Source of the DNA: Bryoerythrophyllum caledonicum
Taxonomy: Eukaryota > Streptophyta > Bryopsida > Pottiales > Pottiaceae
Direction: 5' to 3'
NCBI GenBank assembly: GCA_963971425.1
Contig: OZ020514.1
Coordinates: forward strand, 13,831,218-13,895,217
Length of the DNA stretch: 64,000 nt
A program made the position numbers and the translations under genes. Under the pieces are notes generated by a model. The model did no database searches. It was not told the origin of the DNA and saw only the letters and a program-made list of their open reading frames with translations. Below are positions 1 to 11,399 of this stretch, in pieces; within the stretch, counting starts at the first letter, position 1; each line of letters opens with the position of its first letter.

Positions 1-282
1 ATGAAACTCTTCTTACAGCTACCCCATGTTGGTAAATCTTGGATATCTTTTTTTGTATAAATGTTTTGGCCTTGAAATTTGGCACACATGTTTACAATAT
101 AGAAGTGATCTTGTGCCAAAAATTTCATGGTAAATTGACAAATGTTTAGCCCTCAGGACGGTGCCAAAGTTGGCAGCAATGTAGTGTGGAAATTGTAAAG
201 CAAAATGTACGTATACTTGTGTGAGGGTACTATACATGTAATGGGTATGGGCGGAAAGAGTGGATATCGTGACGGATCCCAT
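1..282. other. AT-rich DNA, no feature recognised
   Basis: No coding, RNA or repeat structure that I can support. The small reading frames on the minus strand have low-complexity composition and no recognisable motif. The stretch ends where the inverted-repeat element at 283 begins. Confidence 0.5.
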
Positions 283-1219
283 TTAACCCCTAAAGGACCA
301 AATCTCCTTCGGGGGATTTCTAATTTTGAATAAGTTCCTAAAATTTGTAAAAAAATCCTTTTTCTCTGAATTTTTTATTCTAGATTGCCTCTGATAAGAG
401 CTTTGTGGAGATATTTATATTTTATTTTTTGGATTTCTGGTTTGAAAGTTAGTGCCACTTAAAGCCAAAAGTGGGGACTCCGGGCACCTCCAATTTTTTT
501 TACAAAAGTTTATATTGACATTGAGATTTTTCACACATATAAAGAATATATCCTTCTTTGGAATTTTTTTAAAAAAGATCTTGTCTTTAGTGTAAAAAGG
601 CTTTTTATTCCAAGTCAAACATTTTCACACATTGTCAGGCAATGGGAGAAAAAAAAATCATCTTTTCTACATAAAACTTGGAGATCTTCATATTTTTCAC
701 TTTTTACTTTTTCAACAACAATATGTGGTGAAAACCTTCTTATTCACCGTTTGGATTATCATTCGAATACAAACGTAGTTCACCAAAAAAAAACGTGAAA
801 TGGCAATTGTTGAACCTCCACTCCTTGCACACTTGTTTTGAATATGCCACACCCCTTTTTTACCTCTAAGAATTGATGTGTTGGGATATAACATCATGCT
901 TAAGACAACGTTTAAAGATTTAGACCTTGTACAATGCAAAAATTTGATACAAAGTAAAGTCAAAGTCTCTTGATCTACTCAAGGCAGGGGAAAAATTAAC
1001 CATTGTTTTGACTTTAAACACTAAAATCTATCAATTCGTGCGGTGGATTGCAACCAAAATTCAATGGCATGTTTATGTAGAAGTCTATTTTAAGATTTTA
1101 GGGTTGAAAATCCGACAAATCACTTTTAAATGTGATTTTCATGTCTCTTTTTGGCAGTGGCAGTTTTAGAGCAAAAATTGGTTTTAGAGCGAAAGTGGTC
1201 GTGGTCCTTTAGGGGTTAA
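283..1219. mobile_element. TIR element, TTAACCCC family, 937 bp
   Basis: The ends are an 18-bp perfect inverted repeat, TTAACCCCTAAAGGACCA at 283-300 and its complement at 1202-1219. The interior has no long reading frame, so this is a non-autonomous DNA element. Its middle part (about 485-1110) is a dispersed sequence also seen at 2350-3440, 4980-5470 and, inverted, 12120-12900. The shorter element at 4403-4623 has nearly the same ends. Target duplication was not resolved. Confidence 0.75.
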
Positions 1220-1274
1220 CAACCATGTTGACAACGATCACTCTCTTTACATAGTATTGATAGTTGTACTTTTA

Positions 1275-2113
1275 GGCCTCTTTACACTAGAGGCGAGAGG
1301 CCGTGAGGAGAGAAATTTCAGCCAATGGGAGGCGTAGAAACCGAGAAGACCAAAGAATGTCACTTTACACCCGATTTTTTCAGCCCAAGGGATGAAAGAG
1401 GAGAAAATGACATGGACAACACTTTTGTCCTTAGTGGCAGCAAAAAAGCACATTTTTCACGGCCCCCGGATTTTTAATCAAGCCCATCTCAAGAGGTGGG
1501 CCTGACGCAAAATCCGGGAGGCCATTTGGCCAAAATTCTTAGAGCCAATCATTTTCTATTTTTTATGAATATTTCAAAACGGCCACTTTTATCTTTGGGC
1601 ATTGAAGAATGTTTTGAAAATAGCTGTACAGTAGCATTGTCAGGAATTAGTGGTTTCCTGGCTGATTCGAGAATGATGTAGGTTTCCAGAGCTGATTGCG
1701 ATTGCAGACCTGCACCTCTGGCATCTGTGGGAGCCCTCTTCTGCCTCTTGCATTGCCGGCTCTGTTTTTGTTCTTGGTCTCCTTGCAATCAAACTTTGTT
1801 TGGTTTGTGCTCAAAAGAAAATACTTAAAAAATAATAAAATTACCATCTTCATGTCTGTCACAGGATGTCGTCTGTTTCATGACCTTATAGCCCTCCACT
1901 GGTGAGTGCATCATGTCATCTTTTTGTGTTGGTGGTTGACAGCACGTTTAATAAAAAAATCATATTTAAAAAATGAGCACTTTATTTTGTGGCCCCTTCT
2001 CACTTTACACTATATCCAAAGGCCGTCAAGTTCAAAGGTTGGCTTCTCAAGGATGAGCCATGGCCCTTGTGAGGTTTTCTCTATGGCTTCTCGCCTTTAG
2101 TGTAAAGAGGGCC
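1275..2113. mobile_element. Tourist/PIF-Harbinger-like MITE, 839 bp, TTA duplication
   Basis: Terminal inverted repeats begin GGCCTCTTTACACTAGAGGC at 1275 and GGCCCTCTTTACACTAAAGG reading inward from 2113; similarity continues for about 35 bp. Both ends are flanked by TTA (1272-1274 and 2114-2116). The related repeat copy at about 4885-4900 has the uninterrupted site (GTTGTACTCTTAGTAAAAAT), an empty site that confirms the boundaries. TTA duplications and GGCC-type ends are usual for PIF/Harbinger-derived MITEs. No transposase is encoded. Confidence 0.8.
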
Positions 2114-2116
2114 TTA

Positions 2117-4042
2117 GTAAAAATCTTCATAAAATGTAAAAGGTTTAGTGCGTTCAAATCATTAATCCCTAAGGTACCAAGTGTCAAAAATGGGCTTTTT
2201 GAAAGTTTGGTCAGGTTCCTATGGTGTCAATTTCCAACATTCTTCCTTGAAATTTTTACTACAGAAAGACATTACCAAGACCTTCGTGGGAATTTTTTTT
2301 CTTCCTAAATTGGACATTTGATGAAAAAGTTATAGGGTTTTGAATTTTAAATGGGGAGGGGGGGCACCTCGGGCACCTCCAAAAACTTTTGATGGGACAC
2401 TCTATTGAAAGTGAGATTTTCAGTACTTGCAAGTGATATTATTTCCCTTCATATTGTCAAAAAAAATTCTTGTCTTTAGTGAAAAATAGCATACCAACCT
2501 AAGTCAAACATTTTCACACATTTGAGTTATTTGTAAAGGGAACCGGTCGTTTGTCCTCCTCTTTTCATGCAAAAGAGAATCTGACCTGTATTTGAGTGTA
2601 GCCGCAAAGTAATCCAGTGAAAAAAATTCAGGGTTTGAGGGTTTTGAGGAGGTGTTATTTATGGCACAAATGGCACAAATCTCCCAAAAACAAACAAGAA
2701 CAATCATGAACGTCATGACACTCTAGCATGTATCCTACAATCCTAGAGTTGTGCATGATGTGAAGGCAGAGTTTGCTTAAAATAAAAGCCATGCACAAAC
2801 TCGAGTCTGGGAATTCTAGGGCTCAAAAACTAGTCTATCCAGTGTTCTATTCAAGGTCTACAGTGAAACCCTGCTAGTAGACTCAACGACCCTGGCTTTG
2901 CCATTTTACCGGTTCGAAACTGAGGATTTGGGGTACTTAGCGGATAACTCTATTGTCACTCATTGTCGGGCAAGGTACCAAAAAAACTTCTCCTTTTCCA
3001 CATAATACCTAGGTGTCTTTATAATTTTTCACATTTTATTTTTTCCACAATAATATGTAATGTAAACCTTCTTATTAACCATTCGGATTATCAATCGAAA
3101 ACATATTAAGTTCAAAAAAATTAAAGTGTGAATTAACAAAATTCGAGCCTCCACTCTTTGCACACTTGTTTTGAATATGCTACACCCCGTCTCTACCTCT
3201 AAAAATTGGTGTGTGAGGAGCTAACATCATGCTTAACAAGATGGTAATAGATTTAGACCTTGTGTAGTGTAAATTTTTGACACCAACTGAAGTCAAAGTC
3301 TGCTGATCCACTAAACGCAGGGAAGAAAATGAACCATTTGCTTGACTTCAAACACTATAATATTTCAATCCGTGCGGTCAAAGTTTATGAAATTTTGTAC
3401 ATGTATTACTTAATGAGCCTTTATTGAGATCCTACGGTCAGAACTAGAAATAAAAGTTTTTGTTATATAATAATTTATTACTAAAAAATAGTTTTGCTGG
3501 GCAATGTGATTTCTTGTACTATGAACTTTGCTCAACAGTTTTGGTGTACACAATAAGCAAGAGGCTCAATAAGAAGTCCATCTCTTTGTTTTATTTTAGT
3601 AAACTTTATTTAATTAAAAAAAGATAAAAATAAACTTAATGAAAAATGAAATAATATGTTGCAAAAAAATGAAGGGCTTTTATTTAATTATTTGATACAT
3701 TACTGTAATAAAAAAGAATAAAAAAGAAAAAAATTGAATCAAAGAAGGAATTTTTTGTTATCTAATTATTACTAAAAATTAAAAAGGGAAAAAGGAAACA
3801 ATGAACAATATATTAAGTTAAAAATAAGTATATAGAGAACAATTACCAAAAGAGAAGAAAAAGGTCTAAAGACCTTTGTTTCACATAATGATCTCTTCTT
3901 TTTGAGCAAGTAAGGAGTATGTTACAGACCATCTCTTCGGAGGCATATGATATAGGCATGGTCTTAGTGGTGGAACGAACAGACACTTTATTCACGCCGG
4001 CCCCTTCGGGAACCGGTGTTCTTCTTCTATGTTACAGACCTC
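2117..4042. other. Dispersed-repeat sequence and AT-rich DNA
   Basis: The first part continues the dispersed repeat interrupted by the MITE at 1275-2113. From about 2960 to 3440 it matches the sequence at 640-1110 (shared phrases around TTTGAATATGC, ACCTCTAA and the words just before 3300). From 3440 to 3900 it is AT-rich with oligo-A runs. No gene seen. Confidence 0.5.
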
Positions 4043-4291
4043 TACAGTTTGAGGGCATGAGGTTTCCTCGGGAGGTGGGCCCCGTCTTAATTGCATGAGG
4101 TCATTTTTCTGGCCATCTCATTTTTAGAGGTTCAAAGGCTTTTCTGGAATTTTTTGGACAAATTAGGGCATGCGGCCCTAATTTATCCTAGGAGACTCCT
4201 TTGCTACAATTAGGGTCCCTATCCAAAATAAAAATAGGGCCCAGGTTTGGCCTCACCACCCTCCAAGAAAACCTCATGCCTCAAAACTATA
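4043..4291. mobile_element. Small inverted-repeat element (MITE-like), about 249 bp
   Basis: The sequence around AGTTTGAGGGCATGAGGTTT at 4046-4080 is repeated inverted at 4250-4287 (AGTTTTGAGGCATGAGGTTT on the other strand), with further similarity inward (GGAGGTGGG against GGAGGGTGG). The pair encloses about 170 bp without a reading frame. Target duplication not identified. Confidence 0.5.
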
Positions 4292-4402
4292 AACATCCAT
4301 ATGCTACACTGATTGTCTTATTTACCACGGGACCTTGATTTATCTATTGGATCACGTGATGGTTCTCATACTAATTGTGGTAACACTTGACATGACACAA
4401 AA

Positions 4403-4623
4403 TTAACCCCTAAAGGCCCAAGCTAATTTAGAAGAATCTCTACTTTGTTGATTAAAAACCACCAAGATGAAATTATTGAAAATCTAACCATAGGATCTTC
4501 TAAACTTATATGAGATGATGTGGTCAAATTTTTGTGAATTTTGACCGTAGAGATTGAAAGATAATTGTAGTTAAAGTATACACTTTTGTACCTTGTGGGT
4601 ACACTTGGGCCTTAAGGGGTTAA
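4403..4623. mobile_element. Short TIR element, TTAACCCC family, 221 bp
   Basis: A 20-bp inverted repeat with one mismatch, TTAACCCCTAAAGGCCCAAG at 4403-4422, returns inverted at 4604-4623. The outer 14 bases are those of the 937-bp element at 283-1219, so this looks like an internally deleted relative. Both copies are followed by similar DNA (TTAACAA), so they may occupy equivalent places in a host repeat. Confidence 0.7.
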
Positions 4624-5537
4624 CAAACGTAGCATCCCTCACACTTTTTCTAGTTCCAAAATTACCGTGCATTTTTGTTAGAATTAGATTTATATATCTA
4701 AAGTTATGATCAATTATCATAGTATGTAGATCAATAGTGATTTTTTTGAAGCCAACTACACTAAATTGATGTTTAGTGTCGGCACACTATATTATTTACA
4801 AATGCTATAAATTTTTATTCTTGATGAATATTTTTTCCACCCATATCGACAATAATCACCCTCTTTGAATATTATTGAGAGTTGTACTCTTAGTAAAAAT
4901 CTTTCTCAAAAGTAAAAAATTATAGCGCTTTCAAATCATAAAGTACCACTACACTAAACACCAAATTTAGTGAAGTGCTAGGTAAGGTATCCAAAGAACT
5001 TCATAAAAATTAGAGATTTAGGTCTTTTTTATTTTTATTTTTTAAAACTTAGAAGGTAGCATAAATCTTTGTTTTGATTGTCTAGATTTGCATTTAATGA
5101 AGTATTTAGTTCAAGGAAGGAAAATGGATTTTGGCAAATTTTGAACCTTTGGTCTTTGCATAATTTTTTGAAAAATGCTAGACCCTTCTGTTAACTTTGA
5201 AAATTGGTGTACAAGGAACTAACATCATGATCACCATAATGGTATAAAATTTAGACCATGCATATTTCAAAAAATTGACACCAATCAATGTCAAAGTCAG
5301 TCAATCCTCTTAATGTAACGCATGATAGAAAAAAACATTTTTCTTCACTTCAAACTACTGTCTTCCAATCTATGTGGTCAACTTTTATGGAAATGTAAGA
5401 GGTGTTCCTTTTTAAGTTCAAATCAAGATCCTACAATTGGAATACAAAATAAAGATTTTTGTGATTTTATTTATGCTCAGTATATTGGAATGGGCAGTTT
5501 TGAAGTGTCTTGATGAGAAATAGCCATAGATTTTTAG
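4624..5537 (+). repeat. Dispersed repeat copy, carries the empty MITE site
   Basis: About 0.9 kb of AT-rich non-coding DNA related to 1220-1274 plus 2114-3440. The stretch 4850-4950 aligns with both flanks of the MITE at 1275-2113 but lacks the MITE. It ends near a TAGGGGTTA motif at 5535. No coding potential seen. Confidence 0.6.
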
Positions 5538-6048
5538 GGGTTACTGCGGCTCACACTCTATAAGATAATTTGTGTACTACTCAACACTTCTAATACAAGC
5601 GATGGCAAGATTTCTTTGCTATGTTAATGTAATCCACACAACCTCAAGCATGTGGATCCTTCTTTCAAAGACTGTAAAATAACCTGCACATAGCTATACC
5701 GTTCCGTGAATATGGTGTAGACCAGACTATTTGAAATTTCCTACACTAATTGTAAATTTACATGCAATTGGTGATTGTGACACACTTGCTTGAGAACAAA
5801 TACCCAATCAGAACTTGGCATGCACATGCTTTGATGGAAATTAGTGTGAGTGATCTACATCAATAATCCCTCTACACTATATTGAGTGTTTAGTGTAGTG
5901 AATATGATGCCACTTGGTACTACCTAATGGGCATTAAAAAAGTAATCTGCCCTTGCCCCCCCTCCAAAAAGAAATGCAGGCTGAAGAGCAAAATGGACTC
6001 CTTCCCGTTTCCAACGACACTCACTCGTGACTATTAGTGCAACTTGCA
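5538..6048. other. Intergenic DNA, nothing recognised
   Basis: Mixed-composition DNA with several near-repeats of short words containing TACACTA. No frame, hairpin or RNA gene that I can support. Confidence 0.4.
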
Positions 6049-6205
6049 ACCACTGTTACTAGGCTATTTGACGCATCTCATTCGAGTATGATCCTTTCCA
6101 CATCGTTTTTAGTACCCCGCTTTTTGTAACCACTGTTACTAAGTATTCCACGCATCTCGTCCAAGTTTGATTCTTTCTACACCCTTTTTAGCACCTCCGT
6201 GTTTG
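6049..6205 (+). repeat. Direct duplication of about 77 bp
   Basis: Two tandem units beginning AACCACTGTTACTA (6049 and 6128) share the phrase ACGCATCTC, then a TTTGATTCTTT-like word and CTTTTTAG. They differ at several positions. Confidence 0.6.
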
Positions 6206-8051
6206 ATAGGTCCGCCTCCACCAAACTCTGTGGCGGTCAGGGAGGAATTAGGTTGCGCAATTACAGAAGCGAGATCAACGAGTTTAGGATTCGGCATGGA
6301 GTGGGATCGCAACAATCTCTCCGTTCGTAGCCATCTCGCAAGGTACAGATTCTCCGCCCTCTCTTTTTTGCGGCACCTTTCCCGATCAAGGGATTGCGGC
6401 CATCTAAATTTTCTGAGGGTACAGGTCCAACACAACATCCCCATGCCCTTTGGTTTACGTTTATCTCTATTTCTAGAAAAATATGGAGAGGAAGTACGTT
6501 GGGGTTGGCGTGGAGCGGAGTCCGGAGTTGCGGAGCGGAGTCCGGAGTAGCTTGTGTCAGGGCTTCGAACGCGAGTTTGGGTGCTCGATCTCTTCTCTCA
6601 GCTCAAGAATTTTTTTGATAGGAGTTTTGAGTATGTTTTTTTTTTCCTGTCTATGACATGCATCGTGAGCACGAACTCATGCAGTAAAGTTTTACACGAT
6701 GCAGGGAAGGAGTTTAGTGTTTCAGGTTTTTGTGTCTGCGTAGTACTGGTTTTAAGCAGGGAGCTTCCATTCGGGGCGGATGTATGCAAACCTAGATGTT
6801 GGAGAGCTGCCTGGAGAGAGTTCAGAATTGCTACATTGTGACTTGGGCGTTGGAAATCAGGGTTCAAGAGCACTAAAACAAACTGGAGAGGGGCCGGAGC
6901 TCGGGGAGGAGGATTAGTTTCTTGAGGGAGAGAAGAATTCGGAAGTGAGAATTTGGAGCAAGTTAAGAGCAGATTTGAAATAGCAGTGGAGCGCCTGTCA
7001 ATGCGCGCACCAAGGTGAGTGGAAGACAATTTTTAGGTCGAATGGCTTTCCACTCCATCTATGTTCTCATTATTCTTGTTTATTGATCTGTTTTTTTTGC
7101 TTGCTCCTCGTGCTCATTTTGCCTTTTCTTCTTCTTCTTGAAGCAAGGAGATACGGCACTACTTTGAGCTGCGAAGTCAGGACACGTCAAGGTGGTAGAG
7201 CTATTGCTAAAATCTGGAGGTTTCCTTGTTCGGGAAGTTCATTTACGTCACGTTGGAGTTCAGGTTCATGAGTCTCATGAGTAGACGAGAGGCACTTTCC
7301 AGTGACAAAATCGGGATTTTGAGCTCTTACAAGTTGGGATCTGGATGAGTTACAGGTGTTGATCCACTTGTGCGGAACAATCGCGATGAGGCCGCCCTTG
7401 ATGTAGCAAAGGACGAGGTTGTGCGTACTTTGATATCATGTAAGCACTCTTGCAACATGCACGTTTCAATAATATACGGAATCAAAGCATAGTATGATCT
7501 ACAGAGTCAGTTGTTTTAAGCTTGATCTCTAGATTGTTTGTGAAGTGATTATCTTATCAACTGCAAGATCGTATCCTTTCACAGTGTAAAATATTATATG
7601 AAGTATACATGTGTGTGTCGTCTCTCATTGGACAGTATCTGTATGGGGGAGAACGTATCTTATTATCATATTGAACCACTAGTCTGGGAGTTGCTATTAG
7701 TAAATATGAATCTTGGTGAGGCCGAACGAAGTATGTAGCGAGTCAACTAGAGAGTTGGGCATGTCACTACAAAGGCAGGTGTCGATGTAGATTCCATCTT
7801 TGATACCTTGAGTTCGGGAGACAAACATGCAGAACACGTATGAATTACGAGACTTGAATTTGAAGTGATACGTGCACTTACTCATGGAATGAGGAGTACC
7901 AATATATTTAATTCTGATAAAAACCTTGTGTATATACTTAGTGTGTCTCCCCCTGAATATGATAATTTCTGTACATGTTTATCAACCATATTCTGAATTT
8001 GAAACACTACTTACGATTTGGAATTTGGATAGCTGTAGTACCCGACAAGAC
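6206..8051. other. Moderately GC-rich DNA, possible decayed transcription unit
   Basis: Reading frames up to 143 aa exist on both strands (for example minus 6598-7029), but none has a recognisable motif and they overlap in opposite directions. A possible splice donor (AAGGTGAGT) lies at about 7012. I cannot assemble a credible gene. Confidence 0.3.
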
Positions 8052-8262
8052 AACCACCGTTGAACCTGCAGCTCTTGAGAAGACGACCACCACTGAATCC
8101 AGTGCCCGAGGAGACCACCACCGTTGAATCCAGTGCCCGAGAAGACCACCACCGCTGAATCCAGTGCCCGAGAAGACCACCACCGCTGAATCCAGTGCCC
8201 GAGAAGACCACCACCGGTGAACCTGCAGCTCCTGAGAAGACGACCACCACTCAGTCCAGAGT
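8052..8262 (+). repeat. Minisatellite, 31-bp unit
   Basis: Four to five tandem units of about 31 bp, built from GACCACCACCGCTGAATCC and AGTGCCCGAGAA. The unit length is not a multiple of three, so the repetitive frame on the minus strand (8011-8250, Gly/Val/Trp-rich) is a by-product rather than a coding repeat. Confidence 0.75.
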
Positions 8263-8550
8263 TACTGAGTAGACAACAACCGCTAAAGTTACAGTTCCTG
8301 CTCCTTTGGTGTAAAGAGCTAAATCTCCAGTCTCCTGGTAATCAATAATGCCTTCACACTTTCTTTCTTAGTCAACAAACTCCTTCTGAATTTGTTTTCT
8401 AGAGGTCGGGTGGTTCATTTTTCCGAGCATGCGGTTATTTCTGTAATCGGCTTTTCTTTCCCCAAGTCTTAGCAACCTTGTACACGTCATGGAGAATTTC
8501 CTCTACATCAGATGGATAGTCTCTGATTTGTTTTCCTCTCACCTCTCCAG

Positions 8551-8962
8551 GCTGAGACTGTAGCTGACGTCAACGAGGACGTGAAGAACTCAAATGAGAT
8601 GGTGGAAGGAGAGGAACAATTCATAGTGACTTCGTCGCCAGCGGATGACGTGAAGGAATCTCGGAGGGACGCAACATCTATTGTAAAGAGCTAAGGCGGT
8701 GTAAAGAGCTGAGGCAGAAGATGCACAGCCTGAGAAGGCCGTGGATGTGAAGGAAAAGGCGCCTATATCATTGGAGAGTGGTGTGCCCAGGACCACTTCT
8801 CTAGGCAATCGTGCATTCGCAGGGTTGCCCAAGGGTGGAAAGGTTGGCACCTCGGGTGGCCTGTTGTTCTCCGCTTACAACAAGCAGCCTCTGTCTTTCT
8901 CATCTAGATGGGGCTCCGGCCTAGGGCCCAAGAAAATGAAGATAACCCTTTACAAGATATGA
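8551..8962 (+). pseudogene. Coding-like fragment, broken, unknown protein
   Basis: Plus-strand translation from about 8551 gives a polar, acidic stretch (VADVNEDVKNSNEMVEG), then stop codons near 8693 and 8711, then a second stretch from about 8716 (AEDAQPEKAVDVKEKAP) running to a stop at 8962 through a basic glycine-rich tail ending GPKKMKITLYKI. The composition looks like real protein, unlike neighbouring frames. I do not recognise the family. It may be a decayed last exon or a captured gene fragment. Confidence 0.3.
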
Positions 8963-10016
8963 TCCCAGGTTATTTCATCTAATTGAAAGGATCCCTAGTT
9001 ATTTCGTGATCTCTGGTTATTTTGTCCTGTATTCTTTGATGTTAACCTATGATCACACTAAGGCCTACAATCACATGACGAAATAGTGCATCTTTTACGG
9101 GCCTATCAATTGAACTCTAGCGCTTGGGCAACAACAGTCAGGTGGAGTAGAATAGTTCAGGCATGTCAACATGACCTTCAAGAGTAACGAATGCAGGGTG
9201 CTCTTTGCTACAGAAGTGAAGAATTTATCCATATACTTCTGAGATCTAGTGTTAAGGGGTCATTGACTTGGAGAAATTAGGTTTAGGAGTGAGAGAAGCG
9301 TTGGCTTTCTGTAGGAGCAGGGCGGCAGTGATGGAATGCAGTCGTTGTTTATGGCTTCTTTTTTCTTTGATCGTGCCTAGCAAGCGCGGATGGCGGGGAC
9401 TTTGAAAAGTGCAGTAAGGTTATTCTGAAGGCTCTGCAAACGGATGCAGTTCTTGAAGGCATCAAGTGCACTAGTTCCGAGATTAGATTCATCACTTCCA
9501 GTAAAGGTGGCTCCAGTATGTGGGGCCCATTTGAGAGTTGGTTGTCGTGCCTACTAGCTGCTTGTAATATGGGGGCTCCTATCTCGCATTTCATCTCAGG
9601 TACAAAAATGGAAATCAGTTTACAGGTTTCATAGTAACTAGATAGCTTAGATACAACCAAGTTTGTACATCTATGAGTATTCTTTACGGGATTTTGGTAA
9701 TTACACTTTAATTTTGGATAGATGGACTCCCATGTTTACGTAAACTCATCATCCTAATAATTTATTCTTATTTAGTCTGATGAATGAAAGTTTTGATAAA
9801 TCGTCTAAAAGGATATTGGCCTGCTGAAATTAACATCGGGCGATTTCTTTCATGACTTATCAAAACATTCATTTAAAAGACTTTAAAGAAATAACATTTT
9901 AAACTTAGAAATTATAATGTTTTATTGAAATCCTATATTCTTATTTAATATCTTATAAATATATTCTTATTTAATATCTTATAAATATTTTGGTTTATTT
10001 TGCAGATTTCGTAAAA
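8963..10016. other. AT-rich DNA, nothing recognised
   Basis: The 103-aa minus frame at 9349-9660 has no recognisable motif. The last 150 bases before 10016 are very AT-rich with a direct repeat of TATTCTTATTTAATATCTTA. Confidence 0.4.
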
Positions 10017-10185
10017 ATGGTGATAATGATTATGATCATTCTATCATATGTTTTCCTGGTTATTCTTACTGTGAGTAAAGAAAAGAACAAGAAAGGTGCA
10101 AAGGCCTACACCAGGAAAAGAAATAAAAAAGCAATTTCAAAATTTCACAAAAACATTCCAGGTTTGTTATTTTCTTATATTTATA

Positions 10186-10217
<32 letters not shown>

Positions 10218-11399
10218 AATTTTCTTATACTTTGATTAACTCTTTTTTCTGTTATGATGTAGATAAACCATACTTGGTTATGAAGAAGCGAGATGATAAA
10301 AACTTCAAAGGAGAGTTTATGGAAATTGTTCCTGAGGAATATACCTCATTATATCAAAATAAAGTTCTAGTTTTTGACAAAGATAATGATGATATTATAC
10401 TTGTAACCAAGTTTAATTCATTCAATTCTATGTCGGAAGAACTTAAACATGAATTTAATGAATTAACAAAAAAATTATTGGATCTAAAAGATGGAGCTGC
10501 TGAAATTAAAATTAACTCTGCAAAAATCCCATGGACAAATGTTCTCCATCGGATGGAGAGGAGGTAAGTTTATCTATTTTATTATATTTTTTATAGTTCA
10601 TATAAGTTTTAATATTAATTTGTTTTAATTTTCAAATGATTTGATTTAGATATATTTTTTTGCAGGAATGCAGAAAGGTAAATCACTAGGAAGGTACAGT
10701 CCTAGTACCTTCATGCAGCAAACACCATCACGGATTCAAAAATGGGAAGAGGTTCAGAAGACCGTATTAAAGTGGATTTCCTCTTTTTATTTAAAAATAT
10801 TTAAATCACTTGCACCCTCTTTATCCGAAGTAATGTTAAAGGAGGCTAAAGAAAGTAATATTCCTGATTTTTCAGATTGTGAATTTCACGATTTAGAGTC
10901 AGAGTCACCTTTTGTAAATAATTTGGTTTTTACTGTTGATAAATTTGATAATCGAATGCACAAAGATAATAATAAAAGTTCATATGCATTTGGGATTTTT
11001 GCTCCTATTTTTAAAAATAATGGAAATTGAGCAACTCATCTAGATGGTTTTACCTCAGTAGGAGGTCAGTTTATACTACCATCTTATAAATGTAGTATAG
11101 ATTTTGGATGTTGTGATGGGATAGTTGAATTAATATAGAGGGCTAATAAAGACTTCCATGGAACTGTTCCATCGGAATTTTCTGCAAATTTTAGTAGAAT
11201 TGGAAGTAGTGTCCAAATTAGTGAAACTTTAGTTGGTAGAATTCGAAATTTGATGGTGGAGAAAAAAAATGGTAAAAACATTAATGGAAGAGTTAAAGGC
11301 TTGAACGAAATTGTAATTGAAAAACTACAAAAATTTGAGTCCACTTCGGAAGCTCATCCGAAGTTACCCAGTGTTGGACTGGTTTGCAAGGACCAGTGA
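10017..11399 (+). pseudogene. TET/JBP-like 2OG-Fe(II) dioxygenase, decayed
   Basis: Three putative exons: 10017-10160, 10263-10563 and 10666-11399, with GT-AG boundaries. The N-terminal part has a hydrophobic segment then a lysine-rich stretch. The third exon has features expected of TET/JBP-type 2-oxoglutarate/Fe(II) oxygenases: an HKD (H-x-D) motif near 10959, GGQFILPSY then IDF after it, and a distal histidine in DFHGT, followed by an Arg-containing segment. Known family members oxidise methylated pyrimidine bases in DNA. Lesions: TGA at 11028-11030 and TAG at 11136-11138 (probably CGA and TGG originally), and the exon 2/3 junction is not in the downstream frame. Stop at 11397-11399. The family call rests on motif order only; another 2OG oxygenase family is possible. 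Confidence 0.5.

Noticed and set aside
6139..7029. Several 100-143-codon frames on both strands
   Set aside because: Mutually overlapping, no recognisable motifs, no consistent splice model.
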